A DNA stretch of 64,000 bases from contig NZ_JAGDFV010000001.1 of the NCBI RefSeq assembly GCF_017497985.1, positions 124,001 through 188,000 on the forward strand. Reading direction: 5' to 3'. The number at the start of each line of letters is the position of its first letter. Within the stretch, counting starts at the first letter, position 1. Shown here piece by piece: positions 8,574 to 19,244 of the stretch. Below the pieces are notes generated by a model. That model had not been told where the DNA came from. It was given only the letters and a program-made list of their open reading frames with translations, and made no database searches. The translations under genes and the position numbers were made by a program. Origin of the DNA: Meiothermus sp. CFH 77666. Its GTDB lineage: Bacteria > Deinococcota > Deinococci > Deinococcales > Thermaceae.

Positions 8574-9713
8574 ATGGATCGAGTCCAGCGCCTACGTGAA
8601 GTGATTGCAGCAGCCCAAAAACATCCCGTTTATGCCCAAAAGCTAGATGGGGTGGATGTCTCGAGCCTGACCCCCGAAACCATATCCAGGCTGCCCCTTA
8701 CCACCCGCCAGGAGTGGTTGGCACATATCCAGGCCCATCCAAAGCCCCCCCAGGGGGCGGCCCTGATGCACCTGACCCCCAGCCCGGCGATTGGCTGGAT
8801 GCCTGAATACCTCTCTGCCGAAGATGTGGAATACCAGGCCGAAGCCCTGGCTTCCCAGATGCGCCGCTTGGGAGTGAGCGGCAAGAAAGCTCTGGTGGCC
8901 TTCGGATACCACATTTTTGCGGGTGGATGGCTGTTCCACGAGGCCCTGCAACGGGCCGGTGCAATGGTGCTGCCTCACGGCCCCGGTGAGGCCGAGCGTA
9001 TTGTCCAACTGCAACAACAGTATGGCTTCGAGATTCTGGTCTGTAACCCCAGCTTTGCCATGAAGATAGCCCAGGCCGGGGGCCGCTTTGAGCTGCTGAT
9101 GGCGGGCGGAGAACCGTTCACCTCGGTTCCGGGCTACCGTGAAAAGCTCGAGCAAGCCATGGGGGGAATTGCGGTAGATGCCTACGGCACCTCCGAGCTA
9201 GGGGTGGTGGCGGGGGAGAGCCTGGACAAAGACGGCCTGTGGGAAATACCCGAAATGGCCATCATTGAAATCCTGGATCCCGAAACCCTGGAACCTACGC
9301 CGGACGGCGAGAAGGGCGAGATGGTGATCACCTCGCTCTCGCGTACCCTGATGCCCATGATCCGCTTCCGTACCGGCGACCTTGCGGTGGTAAGTCGCAA
9401 AGAGGGCAGGCTCTGCCTGCCCAGAGGGGTCATCGGACGCACCGACCTGATGGTCAAGGTCAAGGGGGTCAAGCTCTACCCCACCGAGCTGGCGCCGCTG
9501 CTGATGGCGTTTGGCATAGACCCCAGGGGAGGGGCGCAGTTGGTGGTGGAAAGCAAGGAGGGCGGAACCGACAAGCTCACCCTGCGCATCAAGGCCGAGG
9601 CTGTTCCTCCCCAGCTTGGCCCTGCCTTGCAGCAAGCCACCGGGATTCGCCTCGATGACATCCAGGCCGACCCGGCCCTGGAAGGGCCGCCCCTGGTGGA
9701 CAAGCGCTACTGA
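8574..9713 (+). CDS. Phenylacetate-CoA-ligase-like AMP-forming enzyme
   Basis: 379 residues, AMP-binding (ANL) superfamily, PaaK branch. Visible motifs are the AYGTSELG acyl-adenylate motif, the FRTGDLA segment and the C-terminal VKVKGVKLYPTEL hinge region. It is about 50 residues shorter than typical PaaK (about 430), mainly in the N-terminal part. The start at 8574 is preceded by GAGGAG; an upstream in-frame ATG at 8559 would place that site inside the gene. It would activate an aromatic or related acid with ATP and CoA; the substrate is unknown. It stands alone between two long noncoding stretches. Confidence 0.8.
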   Translation: MDRVQRLREVIAAAQKHPVYAQKLDGVDVSSLTPETISRLPLTTRQEWLAHIQAHPKPPQGAALMHLTPSPAIGWMPEYLSAEDVEYQAEALASQMRRLGVSGKKALVAFGYHIFAGGWLFHEALQRAGAMVLPHGPGEAERIVQLQQQYGFEILVCNPSFAMKIAQAGGRFELLMAGGEPFTSVPGYREKLEQAMGGIAVDAYGTSELGVVAGESLDKDGLWEIPEMAIIEILDPETLEPTPDGEKGEMVITSLSRTLMPMIRFRTGDLAVVSRKEGRLCLPRGVIGRTDLMVKVKGVKLYPTELAPLLMAFGIDPRGGAQLVVESKEGGTDKLTLRIKAEAVPPQLGPALQQATGIRLDDIQADPALEGPPLVDKRY

Positions 9714-9969
9714 TCCGAACCCAATCTATCGTCTGGAACAAGACTGAGTCTTGCCAGGGGGCCGGCCTCTGACAGTATGGTTCTGGTAATGGGCAAAACG
9801 GCTGCCCGGCCGCCCGCTTGCGCAGCGACACGCTTAGCGATAACCGCCATCCATAGGTTCTGGAACGCTTTATCTATAGGGTGCGCGGGCCTCTAAATTT
9901 GTCTATATTCGGTGGGATTATCTACAATGTTGGTAGCCATTCCAAAATAACATTCAGCTTGAACGTTAC

Positions 9970-9997
9970 TTGCGTCGTGAAGGTGGAAGTGTAAGAT
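9970..9997 (+). promoter_or_regulatory. nuoA: Candidate promoter of the nuo operon
   Basis: TTGCGT (9970-9975), 16-base spacer, TAAGAT (9992-9997), about 80 bases before nuoA. The preceding part of this 370-base gap (9714-9969) shows only a short palindrome AAGACTGAGTCTT (9742-9754) and nothing that looks coding. Confidence 0.4.
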
Positions 9998-10083
9998 GTT
10001 GGCGACGGGAATGCGGGCAGACCGTGCTAGTCTGACGTACTTCGTGAAGACTGGCACAAGCCAGCCCGCCCAAGAGGAGGCGC

Positions 10084-10443
10084 ATGTCACCTATAAGTGA
10101 GTATCAGGCTTTACTGGTGTATCTGGCAGTTGCCGTCGGCATTGCCATTCTGGCAGCGGTGGTGGGAGCCATCCTGGGGCCCAAGAAAGGCGGGCGTTTT
10201 AAGCTGATGCCCTACGAGTCGGGCAACGACCCCGCGGGGGAGGTCAAGCGTTTCCCCGTGCACTTCTACGCGGTGGCCATGCTGTTCATCATCTTCGACG
10301 TGGAGGTGGCTTTCTTATGGCCCTACGCAGTGAGCGCCGGCACGGTGGGGGTGGTAGGCTTCATTGGCCTGGTGGTGTTTACGGCGCTTTTGTTTGTGGG
10401 CTTTTTGTACGAGTGGTACAAGGGTGTGATGAAATGGCACTAG
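10084..10443 (+). CDS. nuoA: NADH-quinone oxidoreductase subunit A (Nqo7)
   Basis: Membrane subunit of complex I, 119 residues with three transmembrane helices. The conserved loop YESGNDP and the second-helix segment FIIFDVEVAFLWP, with its acidic residues, are intact; this loop lies close to the quinone site. GAGGAGG precedes the ATG. It is the first gene of a 14-gene operon ordered A to N. A 73-base spacer with short repeats separates it from nuoB, where many operons have almost none. Confidence 0.97.
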   Translation: MSPISEYQALLVYLAVAVGIAILAAVVGAILGPKKGGRFKLMPYESGNDPAGEVKRFPVHFYAVAMLFIIFDVEVAFLWPYAVSAGTVGVVGFIGLVVFTALLFVGFLYEWYKGVMKWH

Positions 10444-10475
10444 CTACGCTGTCGCAAGTCTCAAGCCGCAAACAC

Positions 10476-10500
10476 TCGAGACCTGCGACCTGTGACCTGC
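10476..10500. repeat. Short degenerate repeats between nuoA and nuoB
   Basis: The spacer ends in GACCTGC, GACCTGT, GACCTGC in tandem (about 10480-10500), just before the nuoB ribosome site GGAGG. Confidence 0.7.
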
Positions 10501-10516
10501 AACGGAGGTCTTGAGA

Positions 10517-11056
<540 letters not shown>

Positions 11057-11071
11057 CACCCCGAGGTGGAT

Positions 11072-11695
11072 ATGCAAAAGCTGACACAGCTACTAGACCA
11101 GGCTCGAGCCAAAGGCTGGGAAATAGAGGAGGCCTACGGCAACACCTGGGTGGTGGTGCCCCGAACCGAGTTCAAGGCGCTGTTGGCGGAGCTCAAAGAG
11201 CAGGGCTGGAACTACCTGGCCGATATTGTGGGCCTGGATTACCTGGAGTATCCCCAGCCCAAACCCGAGCGTTTTTGTGTGGTGTACGAGCTGGTATCGC
11301 TGCCCGGCTACAATGGCGGCGACGGCAGCCGGGTGTTTGTCCGGGTCTACGTGCCCGAGTCCAACCCCAGCCTGCCTACCCTGACCGACCTGTGGATGGG
11401 GGCGGATTACCTCGAGCGCGAGGTTTTCGACCTGTTCGGCATCCGCTTTGAAGGGCACCCCGACCTTCGCAAAATCCTCACCCCTGAAGACCTCGAGGGC
11501 TATCCCCTCCGCAAGGACTTCCCCTTGGGCGAGACCCCGACCCTGTTCAAAGAGGGCCGCTTCATTGACCCCGACGCTTTTCGGGCGGGCCTTTCGGGCA
11601 ACAAGGGCGGTATGACCGGCTGGCGTGGGGGCTCGCGCAAAGGCTACCAGGATGTGGCTGCCGAGGTGCAGAAAGTGGTCAAAGGAGGCAACTGA
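11072..11695 (+). CDS. nuoC: NADH-quinone oxidoreductase subunit C (Nqo5)
   Basis: 207 residues, peripheral-arm scaffold subunit (30-kDa family). The signature [14 protein letters not shown] and the [20 protein letters not shown] block match the Thermus subunit closely. The ATG at 11072 aligns with the Thermus N-terminus; a GTG at 11066 lies in frame but forms part of the ribosome site. The stop overlaps nuoD as TGATG. Confidence 0.96.
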   Translation: MQKLTQLLDQARAKGWEIEEAYGNTWVVVPRTEFKALLAELKEQGWNYLADIVGLDYLEYPQPKPERFCVVYELVSLPGYNGGDGSRVFVRVYVPESNPSLPTLTDLWMGADYLEREVFDLFGIRFEGHPDLRKILTPEDLEGYPLRKDFPLGETPTLFKEGRFIDPDAFRAGLSGNKGGMTGWRGGSRKGYQDVAAEVQKVVKGGN

Positions 11696-12942
11696 TGGTG
11701 CGCGACCCGCAGAAACTTCACAGCCCCTCTGTAGAGGCTTACGACATCGCCGACGCACCTGAGCTCAAGTCCGAAGTCATGACCCTGAACGTAGGGCCCC
11801 AGCACCCCTCGACCCACGGGGTGCTGCGGGTGGTGGTGGATCTCTCGGGGGAGCAGATTCTGCGCCTGACCCCGCACATCGGATATCTCCATACCGGCTT
11901 CGAGAAGAACATGGAGAACCGCACCTACACCCAGTGCATCACCTACACCCCCCGCATGGACTACCTGCACAGCTTCAGCCACGACCTGGCCTACGCGCTT
12001 AGCGTAGAGAGGCTGGTGGGAGCCCAGGTGCCGCCTAGGGCCCAGGCCATCCGGGTGATGCTCAACGAGCTGTCCCGCATTGCCTCGCACCTGGTTTTTT
12101 TGGGAACCGGGCTGCTGGACTTTGGGGCACTGACGCCCTTCTTTTATGCTTTCCGGGAGCGGGAGGCGGTGCTCGACCTGTTTGAATGGGTTTCAGGTCA
12201 GCGCTTTCACCATAACTACATCCGCATTGGGGGTCTTAAGGAAGACCTGCCTCCCGAGTTTTTGGGCGAGGTCAAGAAGTTCATTGTGCAGATGCCGGCT
12301 CGCATAGACGAGTACGAGGCGCTCTTCAAAGAAAGCCCCATCTTCTATGAGCGGGCCAGGGGGGTTTCGGTCATCCCCGCCGAAGCTGCCATCAACCTAT
12401 CGCTCACGGGGGGCAGTCTGCGGGCCTCGGGGGTTAACTACGATGTGCGCAAAGCCTACCCCTACGCAGGCTACGAGACCTACCAGTTTGAGGTGCCGGT
12501 ACTGCATGGGGGCGATATCTACGACCGGATGGTGATTCGCATTCTGGAGATGCGCGAGTCGGTCAAGATCATCCAGCAGGCGGTGGAGCGCCTCGAGGCC
12601 CTTGGGCCGGGCCCCATCCGCGACCCCAATCCACAGATTTCATTGCCCCCGCGCCACTTGTTGGAAACCTCGATGGAGGCGGTCATCTACCACTTCAAAC
12701 TGGTGACCGAGGGCTTTCACCCCGCATTGGGCGAGGTGTACGTACCGACCGAAAGCGCTCGAGGTGAACTCGGTTACTACATCGTTTCCGACGGAGGCTC
12801 CATGCCTTATCGGGTCAAGGTGCGCTCGCCCAGCTTTGTGAACCTGCAAAGCCTGCCCTATGCCTGCAAGGGCGTACAGGTCGCCGACATGGTGGCGGTC
12901 ATCGCCTCGCTCGATCCAGTCATGGGGGATGTAGACCGATGA
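11695..12942 (+). CDS. nuoD: NADH-quinone oxidoreductase subunit D (Nqo4)
   Basis: 415 residues, 49-kDa subunit; with NuoB it forms the quinone cavity. Family features include [15 protein letters not shown] with the His that lines the quinone site, and [18 protein letters not shown]. The C-terminus ends with the usual DPVMGDVDR. The start overlaps the nuoC stop by one base, showing coupling. Confidence 0.97.
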   Translation: MVRDPQKLHSPSVEAYDIADAPELKSEVMTLNVGPQHPSTHGVLRVVVDLSGEQILRLTPHIGYLHTGFEKNMENRTYTQCITYTPRMDYLHSFSHDLAYALSVERLVGAQVPPRAQAIRVMLNELSRIASHLVFLGTGLLDFGALTPFFYAFREREAVLDLFEWVSGQRFHHNYIRIGGLKEDLPPEFLGEVKKFIVQMPARIDEYEALFKESPIFYERARGVSVIPAEAAINLSLTGGSLRASGVNYDVRKAYPYAGYETYQFEVPVLHGGDIYDRMVIRILEMRESVKIIQQAVERLEALGPGPIRDPNPQISLPPRHLLETSMEAVIYHFKLVTEGFHPALGEVYVPTESARGELGYYIVSDGGSMPYRVKVRSPSFVNLQSLPYACKGVQVADMVAVIASLDPVMGDVDR

Positions 12943-13014
12943 GTGCTTTGGTGGGAGACAAATTTCAAGTAACAAGGTTTCTGACCACAAAACCCAACCC
13001 ATTTACGGAGGCCT

Positions 13015-13578
13015 ATGGGATTTTTTGACGACAAACAGGACTGGCTGCGTGAGGTCTTCGCGCAGTACCCCGACACGCCCCAAGGGAAGAGAGCGGCCCT
13101 CATGCCCATGTTGCGCCGGGTGCAGCAGGACGAAGGCTGGATCTCCCCCGAGCGCCAGGAGGAAATTGCCCGGATACTGGGCACCACGGCTACCGAGGTT
13201 GCGGGGGTAATGAGCTTTTACAGCTACTACCAGGCATTGCCCACCGGCAAGTACCACCTTCAGGTTTGCGCCACGCTATCGTGCGCCATTGGGGGAGCCG
13301 ACGAACTGTGGGACGAGCTGGTAAGCGAGCTGCAAATCCTGCGCGGCGACGTGAGCGACGATGGTCTGTTTAGTATTCAGAAGGTTGAGTGCCTGGGTTC
13401 CTGCCACACTGCACCGGTAATACAGGTGAACGACGAACCCTACGTGGAGTGCGTCACCAAGGCCCGCCTGAAAGCGCTTTTGCGGGGTTTGCGGGAAGGC
13501 AAGCGGCTGGAGGAGATTGTGCTGCCGGGCAAGGTAGGGCATGAAGTGCATGTGCGCGGAGAGGAGGTAGGTGCATGA
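13015..13578 (+). CDS. nuoE: NADH-quinone oxidoreductase subunit E (Nqo2), cluster N1a
   Basis: 187 residues, thioredoxin-like [2Fe-2S] subunit of the NADH-dehydrogenase module. N1a ligands C85, C90 (VCATLSC) and C126, C130 (ECLGSC) are present. ACGGAGG precedes the ATG. The stop overlaps nuoF as ATGA. Confidence 0.97.
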   Translation: MGFFDDKQDWLREVFAQYPDTPQGKRAALMPMLRRVQQDEGWISPERQEEIARILGTTATEVAGVMSFYSYYQALPTGKYHLQVCATLSCAIGGADELWDELVSELQILRGDVSDDGLFSIQKVECLGSCHTAPVIQVNDEPYVECVTKARLKALLRGLREGKRLEEIVLPGKVGHEVHVRGEEVGA

Positions 13579-14891
13579 GCGGGCCGATTGTCAGCGGTAA
13601 AGACCCGCGCTTTGAAAAGACCCTGTACAAACACGTAGGCCAGCCGGGTTCCTGGACGCTTGCGTATTACCTATCTCACGGTGGCTACCAGGCCGTCCGC
13701 AAGGCCATCCAGCAGGGTCAGGACTGGGTGATTGAGGAGGTGAAGAAGTCCGGCTTACGCGGGCGCGGTGGAGCGGGTTTCCCCACCGGGCTCAAGTGGA
13801 GCTTCATGCCCAGGAACACCGGCAAGCAGCATTACATTGTTTGCAACGCGGATGAGTCGGAGCCGGGTTCCTTCAAAGATCGTTACTTGATGGAAGACGA
13901 TCCCCACCAGCTCATCGAGGGCATGATGATTGCCGGGGTGGGCATCCAGGCCAGCAAGGGTTACATCTACATCCGGGGCGAGTACCGCCGGGCCTATGAC
14001 CGCCTGGTTGCGGCCATCCAGGAAGCCTACGCGCAGGGGTATCTGGGTCAGAACGTGATGGGCACGGGTTTTAACTTTGACCTCTACGTGCACCGGGGGG
14101 CCGGGGCCTACATCTGCGGTGAGGAGACCGCCCTGATGAACTCCCTCGAGGGCCTCCGCGCCAACCCCCGCATGAAACCGCCCTTCCCGGCCCAGGCGGG
14201 CCTGTGGGGCATGCCCACCACCATCAACAACGTAGAGTCGCTTTGCTCGGTGGTGCACATCATCGAGCGCGGGGCCGACTGGTTTGCCAGCATGGGCACG
14301 GAAAAATCTAAAGGCCACAAGCTCTTCCAGGTGAGCGGCCCCTTCAAGCGTCCCGGCGTGTATGAGCTACCCCTGGGCACCACCTTCCGCGAACTCCTGT
14401 TCGACCATGCGGGGGGTCCGACCGAGCCCATCCAGGCCATTATTCCTGGGGGCTCTTCTTGCCCACCGCTGCCCTGGAACGATGAAATCCTCGATACGCC
14501 CATGGACTACGAATCCATCAGCGCTAAAGGCTCGTTGCTGGGCACCGGGGGGGTGATTGGCATCCCGGCCAGTATGAGCATGGTGGACGCGATGTGGAAC
14601 GTGACCCGCTTTTATGGCCACGAATCCTGCGGGAAGTGCACCCCCTGCCGCGAGGGGGTCTCGGGCTGGATGGTGAGCCTGTTTGAAAAAATTGGCACAG
14701 GGCAGGGCCAGAAGGGCGATGTGGAGCTGCTGGAGGGCATGCTCGACCAGATTGAAGGCCGCAGCTTCTGTGCCCTGGCCGATGCGGCCTGTTGGCCGGT
14801 GCGGGGTAGCCTGAAGCACTTCCGCCACCAGTTTGTGGACTTGGTAGAAAACGGCAAGCCCGTTGAGCGGGCGGGAAGCCGCTGGGGGTGA
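13575..14891 (+). CDS. nuoF: NADH-quinone oxidoreductase subunit F (Nqo1), FMN and NADH site
   Basis: 438 residues; oxidises NADH through FMN. The glycine-rich nucleotide site [17 protein letters not shown] and the FMN loop [15 protein letters not shown] are intact, and the N3 [4Fe-4S] ligands are C352, C355, C358 (SCGKCTPC) and C399 (SFCALAD). Overlaps nuoE at its start and nuoG at its end. Confidence 0.97.
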   Translation: MSGPIVSGKDPRFEKTLYKHVGQPGSWTLAYYLSHGGYQAVRKAIQQGQDWVIEEVKKSGLRGRGGAGFPTGLKWSFMPRNTGKQHYIVCNADESEPGSFKDRYLMEDDPHQLIEGMMIAGVGIQASKGYIYIRGEYRRAYDRLVAAIQEAYAQGYLGQNVMGTGFNFDLYVHRGAGAYICGEETALMNSLEGLRANPRMKPPFPAQAGLWGMPTTINNVESLCSVVHIIERGADWFASMGTEKSKGHKLFQVSGPFKRPGVYELPLGTTFRELLFDHAGGPTEPIQAIIPGGSSCPPLPWNDEILDTPMDYESISAKGSLLGTGGVIGIPASMSMVDAMWNVTRFYGHESCGKCTPCREGVSGWMVSLFEKIGTGQGQKGDVELLEGMLDQIEGRSFCALADAACWPVRGSLKHFRHQFVDLVENGKPVERAGSRWG

Positions 14892-17266
14892 TGGAGAGCA
14901 TGGCTAAGGTAACTGTCAACGATAGAACCGTCGAGGTGCCGAGTGGCACCTCGGTCATGGATGCCATCTTCCATGCGGGCTACGACGTGCCCCTGTTCTG
15001 CGCCGAGAAGCACCTTTCGCCCATTGGAGCCTGCCGGATGTGCCTGGTCAGAACCGGAAGCCCGCGCAAGGGGCCGGACGGCCAGTTCATCCTGGAAAAT
15101 GGGCAGCCCAAGATTTTCTGGATGCCCAAGTTGTCGGCGGCCTGCATCACGGCGGTCAGCGATGGCATGGTAATCGATACCCTTTCGGACGAGGTGAAAC
15201 ACGCCCAGTCGGGGATGGTCGAACTCACGCTTTTTAATCACCCGCTCGACTGCCCCACCTGCGACAAGGGCGGGGCCTGTGAGCTGCAAGACCGCAGCTA
15301 CGAGTACGGCCTGGTGGAAAAGTTCTACCAGCCCGACCCGATGGAGCTGCCCCTCTACACCCGCTTCGAGATGACCCGGCGGCACGTGGACAAGCACCAC
15401 GCCCTTTCGCCCTTCATCGTGCTGGATCGCGAGCGCTGCATTCACTGCAAGCGCTGCGTGCGCTACTTCGAGGAGATTCCGGGCGACGAAGTGCTGGATT
15501 TTATCGAGCGGGGGGTACACACCTTCATTAACAGTGAAGAGGCGGGCCTGCCCTCTAACTTCACCGGCAACATTGTGGATATTTGCCCGGTGGGGGCTTT
15601 GCTGGATCAGACCGCCCGTTTTCGGGCCCGCAACTGGGAGTACGACTCCACCGAGACCACCTCGATGGACGATGCCTGTGGGGCGGCCATCACGGTAGAT
15701 ACCCGCAGTGGGCTTCTGGAGCGTATTCGAGCGGCTGAGCGCCGCGAGGTGAACGAGGTCTGGATTTCCGACGCTGCCCGCTTTGGTCACGAATGGGTCA
15801 ACGAGAACCGGGTGCGCTCCCCACTGGTGCGCAAAGATGGAAAACTGGTGGAAGCCACCTGGGAAGAAGCCCTGCTGGCGATTGGGAAGGGCCTGGCGGG
15901 GGTTGATAAAGCCGATATCGGCCTGTACCTGGGGGGTAACAGCACCCTCGAGGAGGGCCTGGCGGCGGTAGAGCTGGCGAATGCCCTGGGAACCCCTCAC
16001 CGCGACTTTCAGGGCCGCACCGCCTACCCCGTCTCGGTCTTCTCACCAGCCAGCTTTGATGACCTGCTAGACGCCGAGTTTGTGCTGGTGCTGGGCGACC
16101 CCGCCGAAGAAGCCCCCACCGTGCACCTGCGGCTCTCGGAATATAGCCGTGGCCTGAAGCCTGCTGCCAGGCTGAACCACGGCACACCCTTCGCCGACCT
16201 CAACATCAAGGAGCGGATGCCGCGCCTAACCCACAAGCTGGCCCTATTCAGCGCCTACCCGGCCAACACCGCAAAATGGGCGGGGGCCAGCGCCGTGCAT
16301 GCGCCAGGGGCCGAGGCGGCCTTGCTGTCGGCTTTGCTGGATCAGACAGAAGCTCCTGCTGGGTTGAGTGAGCAGGTGGCCTTTGTGAAAGGCAGATTGG
16401 CAGCCAGTCGGAAGATTGTCCTGATTCTGGGCGCAGGGGTGCTCAACCAGCCGGAAGCGGCCATGAAGGCCAGGCAACTGGCCGAGCGCACCGGCGCTCG
16501 GGTCATGTGCATGACACCGGCGGCCAACGGCCGGGGCCTCGAGGCTTTGGGATTGTTCCCGGCCAAAGGGGGTGCGGGTTGGATCGAGACGGGGCCCAAA
16601 GCGGTCTACTACGGTTACCTGCCCACCGAAGCCCAGCTCAGGGCGGCTTCCTTCCGCATCCTGCACCTGACCCACCGGCACCCGCTGGCCGAGAAGTATG
16701 CCGATGTGGTGCTGCCCAACCAGACCGCTTATGAAAAACGGGGTCACACGGTAAACCTGGAAGGCCGGGTGTTGCCTCTGGAGCCTGCAGGCATCAACAA
16801 TGGTGAAGCCGATGGCGCAGTAGCGGCCCTGGGCTTGATTGCCGAGGCCGCCGGAGTGAAGACGCCCTTCCGGCTGGTGCGACAGGCTACCCGCTGGCTG
16901 GTTGAAAAGCACAAACTACCTTCGGCGATGGAGCGCTGGCTGCCCAAGACGGCGGGCTGGGCGGCCTCGGAGTCGGACGCCACCAGAGGCCAGCTTTACC
17001 TGCGCCCCAGCATGTGGCGGCAGGAGCAGCTGGTTGGGGCGGTGGCCAGGGTGGTGGAGGCCAGGCTGGAGATGAGTCCGGAGACGGCCAGGGCCAATGG
17101 TCTTGCCGATGGTTACATGGTTGAGCTGGAGACACCGAGGGGAGTCGAGAAACTCGAGGTCAAGGTGGCGCCCGGCCTCCCCGATGGGGTGATGTATCTG
17201 CCGGCGCTGGGCGCCTGGGCGGGCCGCAGCGTGGAGGCCCGGGTACTGGTGGGAGGTGAAGCATGA
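14891..17266 (+). CDS. nuoG: NADH-quinone oxidoreductase subunit G (Nqo3), N7 cluster ligands lost
   Basis: 791 residues, electron-wire subunit. N1b (C37, C48, C51, C85), N5 (H117, C121, C124, C130) and N4 (C183, C186, C189, C232) ligands are all present. The four cysteines that hold the extra cluster N7 in Thermus (256, 259, 263, 291 there) fall on S258, D261, A265 and S293 here, so N7 cannot form in the usual way. The molybdopterin-enzyme-like C-terminal half is intact. The ATG at 14891 overlaps the nuoF stop; an in-frame ATG at 14900 is possible. Confidence 0.95.
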   Translation: MESMAKVTVNDRTVEVPSGTSVMDAIFHAGYDVPLFCAEKHLSPIGACRMCLVRTGSPRKGPDGQFILENGQPKIFWMPKLSAACITAVSDGMVIDTLSDEVKHAQSGMVELTLFNHPLDCPTCDKGGACELQDRSYEYGLVEKFYQPDPMELPLYTRFEMTRRHVDKHHALSPFIVLDRERCIHCKRCVRYFEEIPGDEVLDFIERGVHTFINSEEAGLPSNFTGNIVDICPVGALLDQTARFRARNWEYDSTETTSMDDACGAAITVDTRSGLLERIRAAERREVNEVWISDAARFGHEWVNENRVRSPLVRKDGKLVEATWEEALLAIGKGLAGVDKADIGLYLGGNSTLEEGLAAVELANALGTPHRDFQGRTAYPVSVFSPASFDDLLDAEFVLVLGDPAEEAPTVHLRLSEYSRGLKPAARLNHGTPFADLNIKERMPRLTHKLALFSAYPANTAKWAGASAVHAPGAEAALLSALLDQTEAPAGLSEQVAFVKGRLAASRKIVLILGAGVLNQPEAAMKARQLAERTGARVMCMTPAANGRGLEALGLFPAKGGAGWIETGPKAVYYGYLPTEAQLRAASFRILHLTHRHPLAEKYADVVLPNQTAYEKRGHTVNLEGRVLPLEPAGINNGEADGAVAALGLIAEAAGVKTPFRLVRQATRWLVEKHKLPSAMERWLPKTAGWAASESDATRGQLYLRPSMWRQEQLVGAVARVVEARLEMSPETARANGLADGYMVELETPRGVEKLEVKVAPGLPDGVMYLPALGAWAGRSVEARVLVGGEA

Positions 17267-18543
17267 AGTCGCTTCGCAACAGGGGACAGGGCACAGAGCG
17301 CAGGGTGCAGTGGAACCCGCGTCTCTCCTTCCAAAAGCTCATCGCTTGTAGTCCACTGCTGATAGCCGGATTCGCCTTAGGCGCAGACCCCACACCGGCT
17401 GCCACCGCCAACCCCACTGACCCGCTATGGATGGTCGGCATCAAGGCTTTTCTGGTGATTTTTGGTTTGCTCACCGCATTCGCTTACATGACCCTGATCG
17501 AACGTCGCCTCCTGGCCCGTATCCAGATTCGCCAGGGGCCCAACCGGGTCGGGCCGGACGGCCTTTTGCAGCCTTTGGCCGACGCCATCAAATCAATCTT
17601 CAAAGAAGACCTGGTGGTGGCCAGGGCCGACAAGGTGGTCTTCGTACTGGCCCCCATGATTTCAGTCACGTTCGCGGTACTCACCTTTGGCCTCATTCCT
17701 TTCGGGCCTAAGGACGCCTTTTTTGGCTACGATCCCTGGGTAATTGACCTGGATGTGGGGCTCCTGTACGTTTTTGCCGTTTCTGAGATTGCCATTTACG
17801 GCATCTTCCTGGCGGGTTGGGCCTCCAACTCCAAGTACTCCTTGCTGGGTTCACTGCGTTCCTCGGCCTCGCTCATCTCCTACGAGCTGGCCCTGGGCAT
17901 TAGCTTGCTGGCGCCGGTGTTGCTGGTGGGTTCGCTCAACCTGCGCGAGATTGTCGAGTGGCAGCACCAGAATGGCTGGTTGATTCTGTACATGCTGCCG
18001 GCCTTTGCCATTTTCCTGCTAACCAGCATGGCCGAGGCCGCCCGCACCCCATTTGATCTGCCCGAGGCCGAGCAAGAACTGGTTAGCGGCTACAACACCG
18101 AGTACAGCTCGATCAAGTGGGCCTTGTTTCAGATGGCCGAGTACATCCACCTCATCACGGCTGCGGCCTTGATTCCCACCCTCTTTTTGGGTGGATGGCG
18201 GATGCCAGGCTTCATGGAGCAGATTCCTCTGATTGGTGGGCTGTTTGCTCTGCCTTATGTTTGGATGTTTGTCAAGATTGCGCTCTTCCTCTTCTTTTTC
18301 ATCTGGGTTCGGGGCACGCTGTTCCGCCTGCGCTACGATCAACTGATGGTTTTTAGCTGGGGCCGGTTGTTCCCGCTGGCGCTGGCCTGGTTCGTGCTGG
18401 CCGCGCTGGTGGTGGCTTTCAAGCTGCCCGTTGCCACGTTGGGCTGGCTCTCGCTTATTAGCCTGTTGGTGTTCTTTGCCTACACAATCCTGACAGCCAG
18501 ACCCAAACCTCGTGTGACCCCCCGCATGGGTGCGGGCGACTAG
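17263..18543 (+). CDS. nuoH: NADH-quinone oxidoreductase subunit H (Nqo8) with N-terminal extension
   Basis: 426 residues, membrane subunit that joins the arms and forms the quinone entrance. The core (from about residue 53, [16 protein letters not shown]) matches the Thermus protein including [18 protein letters not shown] and [17 protein letters not shown]. About 45 residues precede this: a basic stretch ([10 protein letters not shown]) and a hydrophobic one ([16 protein letters not shown]) resembling a signal peptide, then a short Pro/Ala linker. GGGAGGTG before the ATG supports translation of the extension. Its DNA includes AGGGGACAGG, a word shared with an intergenic repeat family elsewhere here. 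Confidence 0.94.
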   Translation: MKSLRNRGQGTERRVQWNPRLSFQKLIACSPLLIAGFALGADPTPAATANPTDPLWMVGIKAFLVIFGLLTAFAYMTLIERRLLARIQIRQGPNRVGPDGLLQPLADAIKSIFKEDLVVARADKVVFVLAPMISVTFAVLTFGLIPFGPKDAFFGYDPWVIDLDVGLLYVFAVSEIAIYGIFLAGWASNSKYSLLGSLRSSASLISYELALGISLLAPVLLVGSLNLREIVEWQHQNGWLILYMLPAFAIFLLTSMAEAARTPFDLPEAEQELVSGYNTEYSSIKWALFQMAEYIHLITAAALIPTLFLGGWRMPGFMEQIPLIGGLFALPYVWMFVKIALFLFFFIWVRGTLFRLRYDQLMVFSWGRLFPLALAWFVLAALVVAFKLPVATLGWLSLISLLVFFAYTILTARPKPRVTPRMGAGD

Positions 18544-18558
18544 ACCAAGGAGGAATCC

Positions 18559-19098
18559 ATGAGCATTGCTGCACTGGCGCAGAGCATGGGTATCACGCTC
18601 AAGGCTCTGTTTTCTAAACCCGTCACCATTCCTTACCCCGATGCCCCTGTACCGCTCAAGCCCCGCTTTCATGGCCGCCACGTGCTCACCCGGCACCCCA
18701 ACGGGCTCGAGAAGTGCATCGGCTGTTCGCTCTGCGCGGCAGCCTGCCCGGCGTATGCCATTTACGTGGAGGCGGCTGAAAACGACCCTAATAACCCGGT
18801 AAGCGCAGGAGAGCGGTATGCCAGGGTTTACGAGATCAACATGCTGCGCTGTATCTTCTGTGGGTTGTGTGAGGAAGCCTGCCCTACCGGCGCGGTGGTG
18901 ATGGGCTACGACTTCGAGATGGCCGACTACCGCTACTCCGACTTTGTGTACGGCAAGGAAGACATGCTGGTGGAGGTGCAGGGCACCAAACCCCAGCGCC
19001 GCGAGGCGGCCTATACCGGCAAGCCGGTCAAGAAGGGCTACAGCGTGCCCTACGTGCGTCCTGAACTCGAGGGCGTCAAGCCGCCTCAACAAAAGTAG
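18559..19098 (+). CDS. nuoI: NADH-quinone oxidoreductase subunit I (Nqo9), clusters N6a and N6b
   Basis: 179 residues, 2x[4Fe-4S] ferredoxin-like subunit. Ligands are C53, C56, C59, C63 and C98, C101, C104, C108, in the standard CxxCxxCxxxCP pattern. AAGGAGG lies before the ATG. A 142-base gap follows, with a likely secondary promoter for nuoJ-N. Confidence 0.97.
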   Translation: MSIAALAQSMGITLKALFSKPVTIPYPDAPVPLKPRFHGRHVLTRHPNGLEKCIGCSLCAAACPAYAIYVEAAENDPNNPVSAGERYARVYEINMLRCIFCGLCEEACPTGAVVMGYDFEMADYRYSDFVYGKEDMLVEVQGTKPQRREAAYTGKPVKKGYSVPYVRPELEGVKPPQQK

Positions 19099-19177
19099 GA
19101 TTTTGAACCGGTAACTTCAAGGGTTCACAGGGCTCGCTCACACCTACGACATGTTCGCCAATGAGCGTTTTTCTGGT

Positions 19178-19183
19178 TAGAAT
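19178..19183 (+). promoter_or_regulatory. -10-like element inside the nuo operon
   Basis: TAGAAT ten bases before an ATG at 19194 that opens a 16-codon leader frame. This is the spacing seen for leaderless transcripts in Deinococcus-Thermus. It would let nuoJ-N be transcribed apart from nuoA-I. Confidence 0.4.
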
Positions 19184-19193
19184 CACCCCGATT

Positions 19194-19244
19194 ATGAGCG
19201 ACCGGGAGAACCCGATGCCGCAAGTCCTATGGAGGAACCAATGA
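19194..19244 (+). CDS. Possible 16-residue leader peptide upstream of nuoJ
   Basis: Frame MSDRENPMPQVLWRNQ, whose TGA overlaps the nuoJ ATG as ATGA, the coupling geometry used throughout this operon. It contains the nuoJ ribosome site (GGAGG). It may be chance; no homologue is known to me. Confidence 0.3.
   Translation: MSDRENPMPQVLWRNQ

Noticed and set aside
9893-10090. Minus-strand 65-codon frame before nuoA
   Set aside because: Overlaps the likely nuo promoter and leader, has no ribosome site and no family resemblance.
14612-16000. Minus-strand open frame of 462 codons opposite nuoF-nuoG
   Set aside because: Shadow of two certain complex I genes; no start signal, no motifs.
18019-19092. 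Minus-strand open frame of 357 codons opposite nuoH-nuoI
   Set aside because: Shadow frame; the sense strand encodes intact NuoH and NuoI.
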